Shown here one piece after another: positions 36,499 to 44,949 of a stretch of 64,000 nucleotides of DNA. A program made the position numbers and the translations under genes. The stretch spans positions 1 to 64,000 of the forward strand of contig NZ_CZVW01000007.1 of the NCBI RefSeq assembly GCF_001536065.1, in the 5' to 3' direction. This DNA is from Candidatus Chryseopegocella kryptomonas (GTDB lineage: Bacteria; Bacteroidota; Ignavibacteria; Kryptoniales; Kryptoniaceae). Under the pieces are notes generated by a model. The model did not search any database. It worked only from the letters and a program-made list of their open reading frames with translations, and was not told the DNA's origin. Numbering within the stretch: position 1 is the stretch's first letter; every line of letters begins with the position of its first letter.

Positions 36499-37020
36499 TT
36501 ATTGGTCAAGATTTTTAATTATATCGTCAAGTTTTATCTTTTCCTCAATTTTTTCTTTTGTTTCTTGCTTTGTGGCAGGTTCAACAAGATTTAATTTTTC
36601 AAGTTCGGAGGAGAGAAAATTTTTCAATTCTTTTAAAATTCTCTCTTTTTCAAGTTTTAAAAACTGGACTTCGTTTTCAATTTTTGCAAGTTCAAGTTTT
36701 GCTCTATCAATGGTTTCCTTTGCTTTAAGTTCCGCTTCTTGAATTATAAGTTCCGCCTGCTTCTTAGCATTTTCAAGTGTTTTGGTTGCTGTCTCCTGTG
36801 CCTGTGTGACCGCAAGATGAAGGTTTCTTTCAATCTGCTTGTAAGTTGACACTTCAGTTTCAAGCATTGCGATTTTTTCTTTCAATTCTTTGTTCTCTTG
36901 CAAGAGATTTTCATATTCAGAAGCGAGCATTTCAAGATAAACTCTAACTTCCTCAACATTATAACCTCTGAAAGATTTTCTAAATTGCTGTTTTTTGATC
37001 GCAAGGGGTGTGAATTTCAT
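36499..37020 (-). CDS. DivIVA-domain coiled-coil protein
   Basis: A 173-residue protein starting with the DivIVA motif ([21 protein letters not shown], then [11 protein letters not shown]). Almost all the rest is coiled coil, with a Lys/Glu-rich C-terminus. In Gram-positive bacteria DivIVA marks curved membranes and poles; in this group a similar scaffold role in division or growth is likely but unproven. It sits 12 bases after yggS, a frequent neighbour of divIVA. Confidence 0.88.
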   Translation of the reverse strand: MKFTPLAIKKQQFRKSFRGYNVEEVRVYLEMLASEYENLLQENKELKEKIAMLETEVSTYKQIERNLHLAVTQAQETATKTLENAKKQAELIIQEAELKAKETIDRAKLELAKIENEVQFLKLEKERILKELKNFLSSELEKLNLVEPATKQETKEKIEEKIKLDDIIKNLDQ

Positions 37021-37032
37021 TTTATCACCATT

Positions 37033-37719
37033 TTAATTTCTTGGTCCAAATATCGCCGTCCCAATTCTGACAAGTGTTGCTCCTTCTTCAACTGCGACTT
37101 CAAAATCGTTGCTCATTCCCATTGATAAATGTTTCATCTCAACATTTTTCAAATTAAGTTTTGCGATTTCATCTTTTAATTCACGCAATAACCTAAACAT
37201 TGGGCGAACTTCTTCTGGATTCGGAAGGAATGCTGCAACCGTCATCAATCCTTTAACTCTTAAAAATTTACAATTTTCAGAAATTTGTTTGACAAGGTCA
37301 ATTGTTTCCTCGGGCTTAACTCCATATTTCGTTTCTTCGCCCGATGTGTTAACTTCAATCAAGATGTCTATGACTCTATTTATTTTTTTCGCTCTTTTAT
37401 CAATTTCAAGCGCAAGTTTCAAGCTATCAACCGAATGAATTAGATAGATGAAATCAACGATGTATTTAACTTTGTTTGTTTGTAGATGACCTACAAAATG
37501 CCATCTGACATTTTCTATTGAATTTTTCTTTTCAAGGAGCTCCTGAACCCTATTTTCTCCGATATCAGTTATCCCTAAGTTAATTGCTTCTTTAATTTTT
37601 TCAATTGGTACTGTTTTCGTGACCGCTACAATACTAACCTCGTCGGGATTTCGCCCGACCTTCAAGCAGGATTTTTGAATTCTCTGTTTTACTTTCAAAA
37701 TGTTTTCCGCTATTGACAT
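37033..37719 (-). CDS. yggS: YggS/PROSC family PLP-homeostasis protein
   Basis: A single-domain PLP-binding barrel protein of 228 residues that buffers pyridoxal phosphate. PLP lysine in VAVTKTVPIEKI (about residue 35), then GENRVQELLEK, WHFVGHLQTNK, HSVDS, MGMSNDFEVAVEEGATLVRIGTAIFG. It has no known catalysis. First gene of the large minus-strand run ending with rluD. Confidence 0.93.
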   Translation of the reverse strand: MSIAENILKVKQRIQKSCLKVGRNPDEVSIVAVTKTVPIEKIKEAINLGITDIGENRVQELLEKKNSIENVRWHFVGHLQTNKVKYIVDFIYLIHSVDSLKLALEIDKRAKKINRVIDILIEVNTSGEETKYGVKPEETIDLVKQISENCKFLRVKGLMTVAAFLPNPEEVRPMFRLLRELKDEIAKLNLKNVEMKHLSMGMSNDFEVAVEEGATLVRIGTAIFGPRN

Positions 37720-37752
37720 CAGATTAAAGAGCTGATATGCTTTTGAATTTTA

Positions 37753-37781
37753 AATATAAACTATAACCTGCAAAAAATCAA
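37753..37781 (-). promoter_or_regulatory. Promoter of the yggS-to-rluD run
   Basis: On the minus strand: TTGATT (37781-37776), 17 bp, TATATT (37758-37753), about 34 bases before the yggS ATG. It is one base from the shared TTGACT form. Confidence 0.55.
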
Positions 37782-37831
37782 ATTGATGTGTGAGATCAGG
37801 TTGGTGTAAGGATTAGAATTTTTTGAGCCAC

Positions 37832-37860
37832 TTGACATTTAGGTGGAGGCTTTTTAAATT
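37832..37860 (+). promoter_or_regulatory. Promoter of the PfpI/DJ-1 gene
   Basis: TTGACA (37832-37837), 17 bp, TAAATT (37855-37860), about 38 bases before the ATG, diverging from the yggS promoter. Confidence 0.5.
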
Positions 37861-37897
37861 TTAAGTGCGAAATAAAAACTAAATCGGGAGAAAAACC

Positions 37898-38497
37898 ATG
37901 GCAGGGAAGAAAATTTTGATGCTTGTTGGGGACTTCGTAGAAGATTACGAAGTCATGGTGCCTTTTCAGGCACTTCAAATGGTTGGGCATACTGTCCATG
38001 CGGTTTGCCCGGGGAAGAAAGCAGGTGAAAAGGTGAGAACTGCGGTTCACGATTTTGAGGGGGATCAAACTTACAGCGAAAAGCCCGGGCATAATTTCAC
38101 ACTTAATGCAACGTTTGATAATATCAAACCAGAGGAATATGATGCGCTTGTAATTCCGGGAGGTAGGGCTCCGGAATATATCAGGATGAATGAGAGAGTT
38201 CTTGAAATCGTCAGACATTTTGCGGAAAATAACAAGCCGATAGCAGCAATTTGCCATGGTGCACAGGTTTTAACAGCAGCTGGAGTTGTAAAGGGAAGGA
38301 AGATTAACGCATATCCAGCCGTAGGTCCGGAAGTTAAGGTTGCGGGTGGTGAATATGTTGAATTGCCTTGGGATAAAGCGATTGTAGATGGAAACATTGT
38401 TACTGCACCAGCTTGGCCAGCGCACCCTGAATGGCTTGCTAAGTTTCTTGAATTGCTCGGGACGAAGATAATTCACGAGGAGAAAGTCGCTGTGTAA
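37898..38497 (+). CDS. DJ-1/PfpI family protein
   Basis: A 199-residue class I glutamine-amidotransferase-like protein. The nucleophile elbow [14 protein letters not shown] carries the catalytic Cys and adjacent His (about residues 119-120). A conserved Glu lies near the N-terminus, and [12 protein letters not shown] forms the next loop. Members act as proteases, glyoxalases or deglycases; here a stress or carbonyl-detoxification role is probable. Transcribed alone, with its own promoter and terminator. Confidence 0.9.
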   Translation: MAGKKILMLVGDFVEDYEVMVPFQALQMVGHTVHAVCPGKKAGEKVRTAVHDFEGDQTYSEKPGHNFTLNATFDNIKPEEYDALVIPGGRAPEYIRMNERVLEIVRHFAENNKPIAAICHGAQVLTAAGVVKGRKINAYPAVGPEVKVAGGEYVELPWDKAIVDGNIVTAPAWPAHPEWLAKFLELLGTKIIHEEKVAV

Positions 38498-38508
38498 ATT
38501 TAAATTCA

Positions 38509-38540
38509 GGGGCGGGAGCAAAATCCCGCCCTTTTTATTT
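38509..38540 (+). terminator. Intrinsic terminator after the PfpI/DJ-1 gene
   Basis: GGGCGGGA (38510-38517) pairs perfectly with TCCCGCCC (38524-38531) across a 6-base loop, followed by TTTTTA. Confidence 0.92.
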
Positions 38541-38580
38541 GCAACTTTTTGAGATTTTGTTTAATTTTATCCCGTGAAAA

Positions 38581-38654
38581 CGGGGCGTAGCGCAGATGGT
38601 TAGCGCGCTTGGTTCGGGACCAAGAGGTCCCCGGTTCGAGTCCGGGCGCCCCGA
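38581..38654 (+). tRNA. tRNA-Pro (CGG)
   Basis: Acceptor CGGGGCG/CGCCCCG, D-stem GCGC/GCGC, anticodon stem CTTGG/CCAAG with loop TTCGGGA (anticodon CGG), T-stem CCCGG/CCGGG with TTCGAGT loop, discriminator A. No CCA is encoded. All stems pair. Confidence 0.96.
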
Positions 38655-38737
38655 CTCCTTTTCTTACCCACCTGCATTTTGATTTTTAAACTTTTTTCAC
38701 CAAAATTGTAAATTGAAAAATAAATTTTGCAACAAAA

Positions 38738-39133
38738 ATGCGATTGATGGCTTTGCTTCTTTTTGCTTTTTTATTCACAAGTTGTAAAATTTTGAATTCA
38801 CAAGAAGATGATTACATATACGAGCGGATTTATCTGTCAAAGATTGAATTAAAAGATACGGTAAAAGTTGGGGAGAAATTTGAAGTTAAAATTTACGGCA
38901 ATTTCCCCACGCCTGGCTGGGAATTTTATAAAATTGAAGTGCAGGAATTACAAAACGAGTTTAAAATTACTCCAATTGCGAGAATAAGAAAAAATATAAT
39001 TGTCCCACAAGTTCTTGTCCCATGTTCAACATCTGTTGAACTTGTATGTAAAAATTTTACGGACTTTCTCAAAATTTCTGTTATCGGTAGAGTTGACACA
39101 TTGAGCAAAACAATAAAAGTTGTCTCTGAATAA
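38738..39133 (+). CDS. Putative lipoprotein of unknown function
   Basis: A 131-residue protein with a short signal peptide and lipobox LFTSC (Cys about residue 16), so it should be acylated and membrane-anchored. The mature part is beta-rich with a pair of later cysteines and resembles a single Ig-like sandwich (KVGEKFEVKIYGNFP). I do not recognise a family. Its TAA is followed directly by the ribD ATG. Confidence 0.7.
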   Translation: MRLMALLLFAFLFTSCKILNSQEDDYIYERIYLSKIELKDTVKVGEKFEVKIYGNFPTPGWEFYKIEVQELQNEFKITPIARIRKNIIVPQVLVPCSTSVELVCKNFTDFLKISVIGRVDTLSKTIKVVSE

Positions 39134-40246
39134 ATGCCAGCAGATATTGAAGTTGAGAAAAAAGATGAATTTTATCTTGCTCGTTGTCTTCAACTTGCTC
39201 TCAAAGGCAAGGGTTATGTAAGCCCGAATCCAATGGTTGGATGCGTAATTGTCAAGGACAATAAGATCATTGGTGAAGGTTACCATGCCAAATACGGGGA
39301 AGAACACGCCGAAGCAAATGCAATCAAAAACGCATCTGAAAGTGTTGAAGGTGCGACTTTATATGTGAATCTTGAGCCGTGCGTTCATTACGGGAAAACT
39401 CCGCCTTGCGTTGATTTGATAATTAAGTCAAAAATTAAAAGAGTTGTAATTGGAACGATTGATCCAAATCCACTTGTAAATGGCAAAGGAATTGAGAAAC
39501 TCAAACAGGCTGGGATTGAAGTAAAAGTTGGAGTTCTTGAAAGGGAGTCAAAAAAGTTGAATGAGGCATTTTTCAAATTTATAACTCAAAAAATTCCTTT
39601 CGTTGCTTTGAAAATTGCTCAAACAATTGATGCAAAAATTGCTGATGCGGAAGGAAATTCAAAATGGATAACATCTGAACAATCACTTCATTATGTCCAC
39701 CAGTTGAGAAGTGAATATGATGCAGTTTTAATCGGAAGTCGCACTGCAAAACTTGACAATCCAAACTTAACGGTTCGTCTCGTTGAAGGAAGAAATCCAT
39801 TCAGAGTTATACTTGATTCAGCGTTGAGCTTGCCACTTGAATTAAATGTCTTTTCAGATAAATTTACAGATAAAACCATTGTCTTAACATCTGCGGGTTC
39901 GTTTAAGAGTAAAAAAGAAAAAGTTGAAAAGTTGAATTCGCTTGGTGTAAAGGTAATCCCAGTTAAATCAAGAAGGAGAAAACTTGATTTGAGAGAGGTT
40001 CTTGAAAAACTCGCTGAAAATGGCATAGCGTCTGTTCTTGTTGAAGGGGGTGGAAAAGTTTTCACAGAGTTTATAAAACATAAGCTTGCTGATAAAGTTT
40101 ATATTTTCATTGCCCCGAAAATTCTCGGCAAAGGGATCCCGAGCATAAGCGACATAGGTATAAAATCAATTGGCGATATATTAACATTGAAAGAAATTTC
40201 AATTCAAAACTTTGGCGAAGATGTTTTGATAACTGGATATTTGTAA
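39134..40246 (+). CDS. ribD: RibD, bifunctional riboflavin deaminase/reductase
   Basis: Second and third steps of riboflavin synthesis. The N-terminal deaminase has zinc ligands in HAEANAI (about residue 58) and EPCVHYGKTPPC (about 82-93). The C-terminal reductase begins near PFVALKIAQTIDAKIA and has VEGGGKVFTEFI. Length of 370 is standard. No other rib genes are nearby and no FMN riboswitch was seen upstream. Confidence 0.94.
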   Translation: MPADIEVEKKDEFYLARCLQLALKGKGYVSPNPMVGCVIVKDNKIIGEGYHAKYGEEHAEANAIKNASESVEGATLYVNLEPCVHYGKTPPCVDLIIKSKIKRVVIGTIDPNPLVNGKGIEKLKQAGIEVKVGVLERESKKLNEAFFKFITQKIPFVALKIAQTIDAKIADAEGNSKWITSEQSLHYVHQLRSEYDAVLIGSRTAKLDNPNLTVRLVEGRNPFRVILDSALSLPLELNVFSDKFTDKTIVLTSAGSFKSKKEKVEKLNSLGVKVIPVKSRRRKLDLREVLEKLAENGIASVLVEGGGKVFTEFIKHKLADKVYIFIAPKILGKGIPSISDIGIKSIGDILTLKEISIQNFGEDVLITGYL

Positions 40247-40262
40247 GCAGATTCTGTCATCG

Positions 40263-40291
40263 TTGAATTTTTATGATTTTGGGTTTAAATT
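40263..40291 (+). promoter_or_regulatory. Possible promoter of the DUF362 gene
   Basis: TTGAAT (40263-40268), 17 bp, TAAATT (40286-40291), about 24 bases before the ATG. Weaker than the others. Confidence 0.35.
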
Positions 40292-40314
40292 AACTTCAAA
40301 AAATTTGATTTGCT

Positions 40315-41406
40315 ATGACTCGTTCAAAAGTTGCAGTTTTGAAGACGAAGCCAGAGACAGTTTTGCAGGATATAGAAAAATTGATGAAGCTTGCGGATTT
40401 TGAAAGTTCGCTTGATAAAAATTCAGTTACAATTTTGAAAGATAACATTTCTTGGCATTTCCCTTATTTGAGTTCAAACACGACGCCGTGGCAACTTGAG
40501 GGTGTGATAATTGCTTTGAAAAACGCTGGTTTTGATAAACTTGTTGCAGTTCATAACAACACTGTTGTGACAAATCCTTTCAAAGGTGGAAAACTTAACA
40601 AGCTTGAGCCGATTTACAAGAAGTATGGGGTTGAAGAGAGATACAATTTTATTCCGAGTGATATAAAATGGATTCGTTATGAGCCGAAACACAGGATGCT
40701 TGCTTTAAACAAAGTTTATCCGGATGGGATTCACATTCCTGAATTTTTCATTGGTAAGAACATTGTTCATTTGCCGACAATGAAGACACATATTTACACG
40801 ACCACGACGGGGGCGATGAAAAACGCATTTGGTGGGCTTTTGAACACAAGAAGACATTACACTCACACTTGGATACACGAAACACTTGTTGATTTGCTTG
40901 CCATTCAGAGGGAAATTCACACAGGGATATTTGCAGTTATGGATGGGACGATAGCAGGAAATGGACCTGGACCAAGGACAATGATTCCAGTTGAGACGGA
41001 TTATATTCTTGCAAGTTCTGATCAGGTTGCGATAGATGCTGTTTCTGCAAAGATTATGGGATTTGATCCGATGAGCATAAAATACATTCGCCTTGCTCAC
41101 GAGGCGGGTCTTGGGACGGGGGATCCAAGAGAGATTGAAATCGTTGGGGAGGATGTATCAAATGTAAATTTGAAATTTTTCGTTGGTGATAATGCAGCAA
41201 GTAGAGTTGGGGATATTCTTTGGTTTGGACCTTTGAAGGGGATACAGTATTTATTTTTCAGGACACCGCTTGTTTATGTTTTTGTTTTCGGTTCTTATTT
41301 TTATCACGATTTCATATGGTGGCCTTTGAAAGGGAAAAAGATCCAGGAGAAGTTAAGAAAGGAATCAAAGTGGGGGAAATTGTTTGAGAGTTATCCATTA
41401 GATTAA
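40315..41406 (+). CDS. DUF362 family protein
   Basis: A 363-residue protein with DUF362 features: KDNISW near residue 44, a central LPTMKTHIYTTTTGAMKNAFGGLL, VMDGTIAGNGPGPR, and SSDQVAIDAVSAKIMG. It lacks the ferredoxin domain often fused to this family. The C-terminus has a hydrophobic stretch (PLVYVFVFGSYFYHDFIWW) that may bind the membrane. The function is unknown. It is followed 19 bases later by the Tat-signal small protein. Confidence 0.8.
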   Translation: MTRSKVAVLKTKPETVLQDIEKLMKLADFESSLDKNSVTILKDNISWHFPYLSSNTTPWQLEGVIIALKNAGFDKLVAVHNNTVVTNPFKGGKLNKLEPIYKKYGVEERYNFIPSDIKWIRYEPKHRMLALNKVYPDGIHIPEFFIGKNIVHLPTMKTHIYTTTTGAMKNAFGGLLNTRRHYTHTWIHETLVDLLAIQREIHTGIFAVMDGTIAGNGPGPRTMIPVETDYILASSDQVAIDAVSAKIMGFDPMSIKYIRLAHEAGLGTGDPREIEIVGEDVSNVNLKFFVGDNAASRVGDILWFGPLKGIQYLFFRTPLVYVFVFGSYFYHDFIWWPLKGKKIQEKLRKESKWGKLFESYPLD

Positions 41407-41425
41407 AACAAAAATGGGTTAAGAG

Positions 41426-41701
41426 ATGAAAATCAAACGGAGAAAATTTTTGCAAGTGGCGGTAAGCTTACCTGCGCTGGGTTATCTGAACAATTTTAAA
41501 TTCCAACAAAAAAGCGGGAAAGAAGAAGGGGAGATTGAAAAATTGATTGATCTTGTTAAGTTCAAGTATGAACGTGAATTCACGGAGGAGCAATTGAAAA
41601 TGCTTCGCGAGGAAATTCAATCAAATTTAAGAAGAAGGGAAAGATTGTTAAGTTTTCAACTTTCAAATTGGGAAGAACCGGATTTCAAATTTCAAGTTTA
41701 A
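41426..41701 (+). CDS. Small Tat-signal protein next to an amidase
   Basis: A 91-residue protein. It begins with a twin-arginine leader (KIKRRKFLQVAVSLPALGYL). The remainder is one or two charged helices (LIDLVKFKYEREFTEEQLKMLREEIQSNLRRRERLL) and an acidic/aromatic end. Its helices and location directly before an amidase recall the small GatC partner of GatA. It may be the subunit that carries the signal-less amidase across the membrane. This is inference. Confidence 0.75.
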   Translation: MKIKRRKFLQVAVSLPALGYLNNFKFQQKSGKEEGEIEKLIDLVKFKYEREFTEEQLKMLREEIQSNLRRRERLLSFQLSNWEEPDFKFQV

Positions 41702-41719
41702 AAAATTAAGGGGTTGGAT

Positions 41720-43129
41720 ATGAACGAAAAAGATATTGCATTTGCTTCAATTCGCCAGCTTGCAAACTTGATAAAGCAGAAGAAAATTTCTCCTGTTGAA
41801 TTGACAAAAATTTATCTTGAAAGATTGAAAAAATATGGCGAAAAACTTGGAGCTGTTGTGACGATAACGGAGGAGCTTGCATTAAAACAGGCACAGCAGG
41901 CGGAAAAGGAGATAATGTCGGGCAAATATCGCGGTTTATTGCACGGAATACCTTTCGGAGTTAAAGATTTGCTTGCAACGCGTGGGATACCGACAACCTG
42001 GGGAGCTGAACCATATCGGAATCAAGTTTTTGATTATGATGCAACTGTTGTTAAAAAACTTTATGACGCAGGCGCAATTCTCGTTGCGAAACTCGCAATG
42101 GTTGAACTTGCTGGAGGAATGGGATATGATGATGCTGATGCTTCATTTACAGGACCGGGAAGAACACCGTGGAATTTGAATTATTGGAGCGGGGGTTCAT
42201 CAAGTGGTTCAGGTGCCGCTGTTTCCGCAGGACTTGTTGCATTTGCAATTGGCTCCGAAACTTCGGGCTCAATTTTAACACCAGCAGCTTTTTGCGGAAT
42301 AACCGGGCTAAGACCAACTTATGGACTTGTAAGCAGGTTTGGAGCAATGGCTCTGTCCTGGACGCTTGATAAGCTCGGTCCTATGTGTAGAAGTGCTGAC
42401 GATTGTGGAATTGTTTTATCTGCCATAGCTGGATACGATCCAAAAGATGAAACAACTGTGAAAAAAGATTTTAATTATGTTAAGAAATCACTCCCGCAGA
42501 GGAAACTCAAAATTGCAGTTATAAAAGGAACAACAGAAAAAGCACAGCCGGAGGTTAAGAAAAACTTTGAGGAATCTTTAAAAGTGATATCTGAATTTGC
42601 CGAACTTGAATACGATGTTGAATTTCCGGATTATCCTTGGGGTGCAGTTGTTGGGACGATTATTGATGCGGAAGGAGCAAGTGCGTTTTATGATTTGATT
42701 ATCTCGGGTAGAGTTGCACAATTGCGAAATAAAAGAGATAAAATCGGTGGTTATGCTATGATACAGGTTTCGGCTGTTGAATATCTAAATGCAATGAGAT
42801 TACGCAAAAAGATGAGAAAAGCTCTTGAAGAATTTTTATTAAAATATGATGCGATTGTTGCTCCAACGAGAGCAACGGTTGCTTATCCGATTGGAGTTGA
42901 TTTTGACAAAGCTTATCCGGGAGTAAGTGGTGGTCCGGCGTTAATTCCAGCGGGAAATCTTGCAGGAGTCCCGGCAATATGCATGCCAAATGGATTTGGC
43001 GAAAATAATCTCCCAACATCAATTCAATTTATGGCGAAATCGTTCAGCGAAAAAGTTTTAATTCAAATAGCAAACGCTTATCAAGAAAGAACGGACTGGC
43101 ATCTTAGAAGACCACCGCTTGAAGATTAA
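41720..43129 (+). CDS. Amidase signature (GatA-like) enzyme
   Basis: Hydrolyses amide bonds, substrate unknown. 469 residues with the Ser-cisSer-Lys triad: Lys in GVKDLLATRG (about residue 82), cis-Ser in GGSSSGSGAAV (about 161) and the nucleophile in GSETSGSI (about 184). The ATG at 41720 follows AAGGGG; the TTG 6 bases earlier is less likely. No signal peptide. GatB is absent nearby, so it is probably not the tRNA amidotransferase. Its stop overlaps that of the opposite RlmI-type gene. Confidence 0.88.
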   Translation: MNEKDIAFASIRQLANLIKQKKISPVELTKIYLERLKKYGEKLGAVVTITEELALKQAQQAEKEIMSGKYRGLLHGIPFGVKDLLATRGIPTTWGAEPYRNQVFDYDATVVKKLYDAGAILVAKLAMVELAGGMGYDDADASFTGPGRTPWNLNYWSGGSSSGSGAAVSAGLVAFAIGSETSGSILTPAAFCGITGLRPTYGLVSRFGAMALSWTLDKLGPMCRSADDCGIVLSAIAGYDPKDETTVKKDFNYVKKSLPQRKLKIAVIKGTTEKAQPEVKKNFEESLKVISEFAELEYDVEFPDYPWGAVVGTIIDAEGASAFYDLIISGRVAQLRNKRDKIGGYAMIQVSAVEYLNAMRLRKKMRKALEEFLLKYDAIVAPTRATVAYPIGVDFDKAYPGVSGGPALIPAGNLAGVPAICMPNGFGENNLPTSIQFMAKSFSEKVLIQIANAYQERTDWHLRRPPLED

Positions 43130-44295
43130 TCAAGAACTTGAAAAATTCCGAATTTGAGATATTTCGTCTCTGGCATCGTTGGCAGGACTGGATGATCTGG
43201 GGAAGCACCCCGCCATTCAATGAGACGAAGTTTTTTTCTGGAAAAATTTGAACTTTCTATGATCACCTCCATAAATGTGTCATCATCAATGTGATGTGAG
43301 CAAGAAGCTGTTGCAAGGATTCCACCGGGATTTAAAATTTTCATCGCTGTTGAATTTATTTCACGATAACCAGCAAGAGCTGATTTAACTGTTCTCTTTG
43401 ACTTTGTAAAAGATGGTGGATCAAGTATGACAATGTCAAATTTTTCACCATTTTTAAGATATTCACGGAGTTTATCAAAAACATCCGCAACTTCAAACTT
43501 TACATTTTCAAAGTTGTTCATCTTTGCGTTTTCCAAAGCTTTTTTAATTGCGGTTTCAGAAACATCAATTCCAATTACGCTTTCAGCACCTGCAAATGCA
43601 CAATGGAGTGCAAAACCACCTTCATTTGTGAAGCAGTCAAGAATCTTTTTCCCCAAGGAAAATTTTCTTAACACTTTTCTGTTTTCTCTTTGATCCAGAT
43701 AAAATCCCGTTTTCTGTCCTGAAAGAAGGTCAATTTTAAATTTTACCCCATCGTCATTAAAAATTATCTCTTTAACTTCACCACGTAGAATTCCTTTTCT
43801 GTTCTCAAGTCCTTCAAGTTCACGCAGTGGCGATTCGTTTCTTTCAACAATTCCCTTCGGCTTGAAAATATCTTCAAGGACATCGCAAATCAAATTTAAT
43901 CTCAAATCCATCCCATAAGAAAAAGTTTGAACCGATAGAAACTCCTCATACTTATCAATCACAAGCCCGGGGAGGAAATCGCTTTCGCCGTGAACAAGCC
44001 GAAATGTTTCTGAATTCGGGAAAATGATTTTTCTGAAATTATACGCATTTAAAATTCTCTCTTTGAAAAAGTTAAAATCAATTTCAGTTTGCTCCCTGCT
44101 TAACAATCTAACAGATATAAGTGAGTGCGGATTAAAAAAGCCAATGCCAAGAAATTCACCGTTAAATTTATAAATCTCAACAACATCCCCAATTTTTGGA
44201 TTACCTTTTATTTCTTTAATCTCGTTGCTAAAGATCCATAGATGTCCTTTTGAAACTCTCTTGTCCCCGTCCTTTTTCAGAATAACTTTTCCCAT
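43126..44295 (-). CDS. RlmI-type class I SAM-dependent rRNA methyltransferase
   Basis: Probably methylates a cytosine (C5) in 23S rRNA. 389 residues: an N-terminal PUA-like domain (HLWIFSNEIKEIKGNPKIGDVVEIY), GFYLDQRENRKVLR, a Rossmann core with DCFTNEGGFALHCAF, and the catalytic-loop motif VILDPPSFTKSKRT. The stop overlaps the amidase stop head-to-head. Last gene of the minus-strand run from 50757. Confidence 0.88.
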   Translation of the reverse strand: MGKVILKKDGDKRVSKGHLWIFSNEIKEIKGNPKIGDVVEIYKFNGEFLGIGFFNPHSLISVRLLSREQTEIDFNFFKERILNAYNFRKIIFPNSETFRLVHGESDFLPGLVIDKYEEFLSVQTFSYGMDLRLNLICDVLEDIFKPKGIVERNESPLRELEGLENRKGILRGEVKEIIFNDDGVKFKIDLLSGQKTGFYLDQRENRKVLRKFSLGKKILDCFTNEGGFALHCAFAGAESVIGIDVSETAIKKALENAKMNNFENVKFEVADVFDKLREYLKNGEKFDIVILDPPSFTKSKRTVKSALAGYREINSTAMKILNPGGILATASCSHHIDDDTFMEVIIESSNFSRKKLRLIEWRGASPDHPVLPTMPETKYLKFGIFQVLD

Positions 44296-44298
44296 CTT

Positions 44299-44946
44299 TC
44301 ACTTCGCAAATTGTCTTGTCCAGTATTTCCACCAAAACGGATAATCTTTTTCTTCATACTTTACTGCGACAAGTTCAACATCGTCAAACCAGACCCTGCC
44401 TTTCCCGTTTAAAACACATTTAACATTTATTTTTCCAGCATCTTTTCCTACAATTATCGCACAAGTGTAAACGAGCCAGTCATTAGTTCCAGTTAAAAGT
44501 TTCGTTGAGTTGAAAGATTTTAAATTTCCAAGCGTGTCATAAACTTCAATTCGCATAAATGCGGTGTCAGCGTTATAGGTTTTCACAGCGCCGTAAAGAA
44601 TAAATTTTTTCTCCTTCGGAAAATTTGTTACCTCCTGAACAAGATAAGATTTTGAAGCAGGGTTGTCAGATGTTATATTTGCGCTAAATTTACCGTCAAA
44701 CTTTTCAATGACATCTCTTTCAAAAAACGCTTCATTTCCTTCTCGTTCAAATTTCCAGCCCTTTGCTTCGTTTCCCTGCCCGATTTCAAAACTTGAATTA
44801 AAAATCAAGTTCTTAACATACTCAACCGAATAAGGTGCGTTTGCTTTTTCAATCTCAATTATCTCCTGTTTCTTCTTCGCAAGGAAAAAAAGCGATAGCC
44901 CAAGTAAAATTGGTATGGAAAATATGATTATTCTGAATTTTTTCAT
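44299..44946 (-). CDS. Membrane-anchored CBM-like protein of unknown function
   Basis: A 215-residue protein with an N-terminal hydrophobic anchor (IIIFSIPILLGLSLFFLA). It carries a beta-sandwich resembling a family 4/9 carbohydrate-binding module: NLIFNSSFEIGQGNEAKGWKF at the start and VWFDDVELVAV at the end. It lies 3 bases after the GlmU-like gene and 3 before the methyltransferase. It may bind a cell-surface glycan. No family could be named. Confidence 0.65.
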   Translation of the reverse strand: MKKFRIIIFSIPILLGLSLFFLAKKKQEIIEIEKANAPYSVEYVKNLIFNSSFEIGQGNEAKGWKFEREGNEAFFERDVIEKFDGKFSANITSDNPASKSYLVQEVTNFPKEKKFILYGAVKTYNADTAFMRIEVYDTLGNLKSFNSTKLLTGTNDWLVYTCAIIVGKDAGKINVKCVLNGKGRVWFDDVELVAVKYEEKDYPFWWKYWTRQFAK

Positions 44947-44949
44947 CGT

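Noticed and set aside
40247-40314. Riboswitch near ribD
   Set aside because: Neither the 5' side of ribD (ATG directly after the previous stop) nor this gap shows an FMN-type fold.
41720-43129. Amidase as GatA of the tRNA amidotransferase
   Set aside because: No gatB or ordinary gatC adjacent, and the upstream small protein has a Tat leader, which a cytoplasmic GatC would not.
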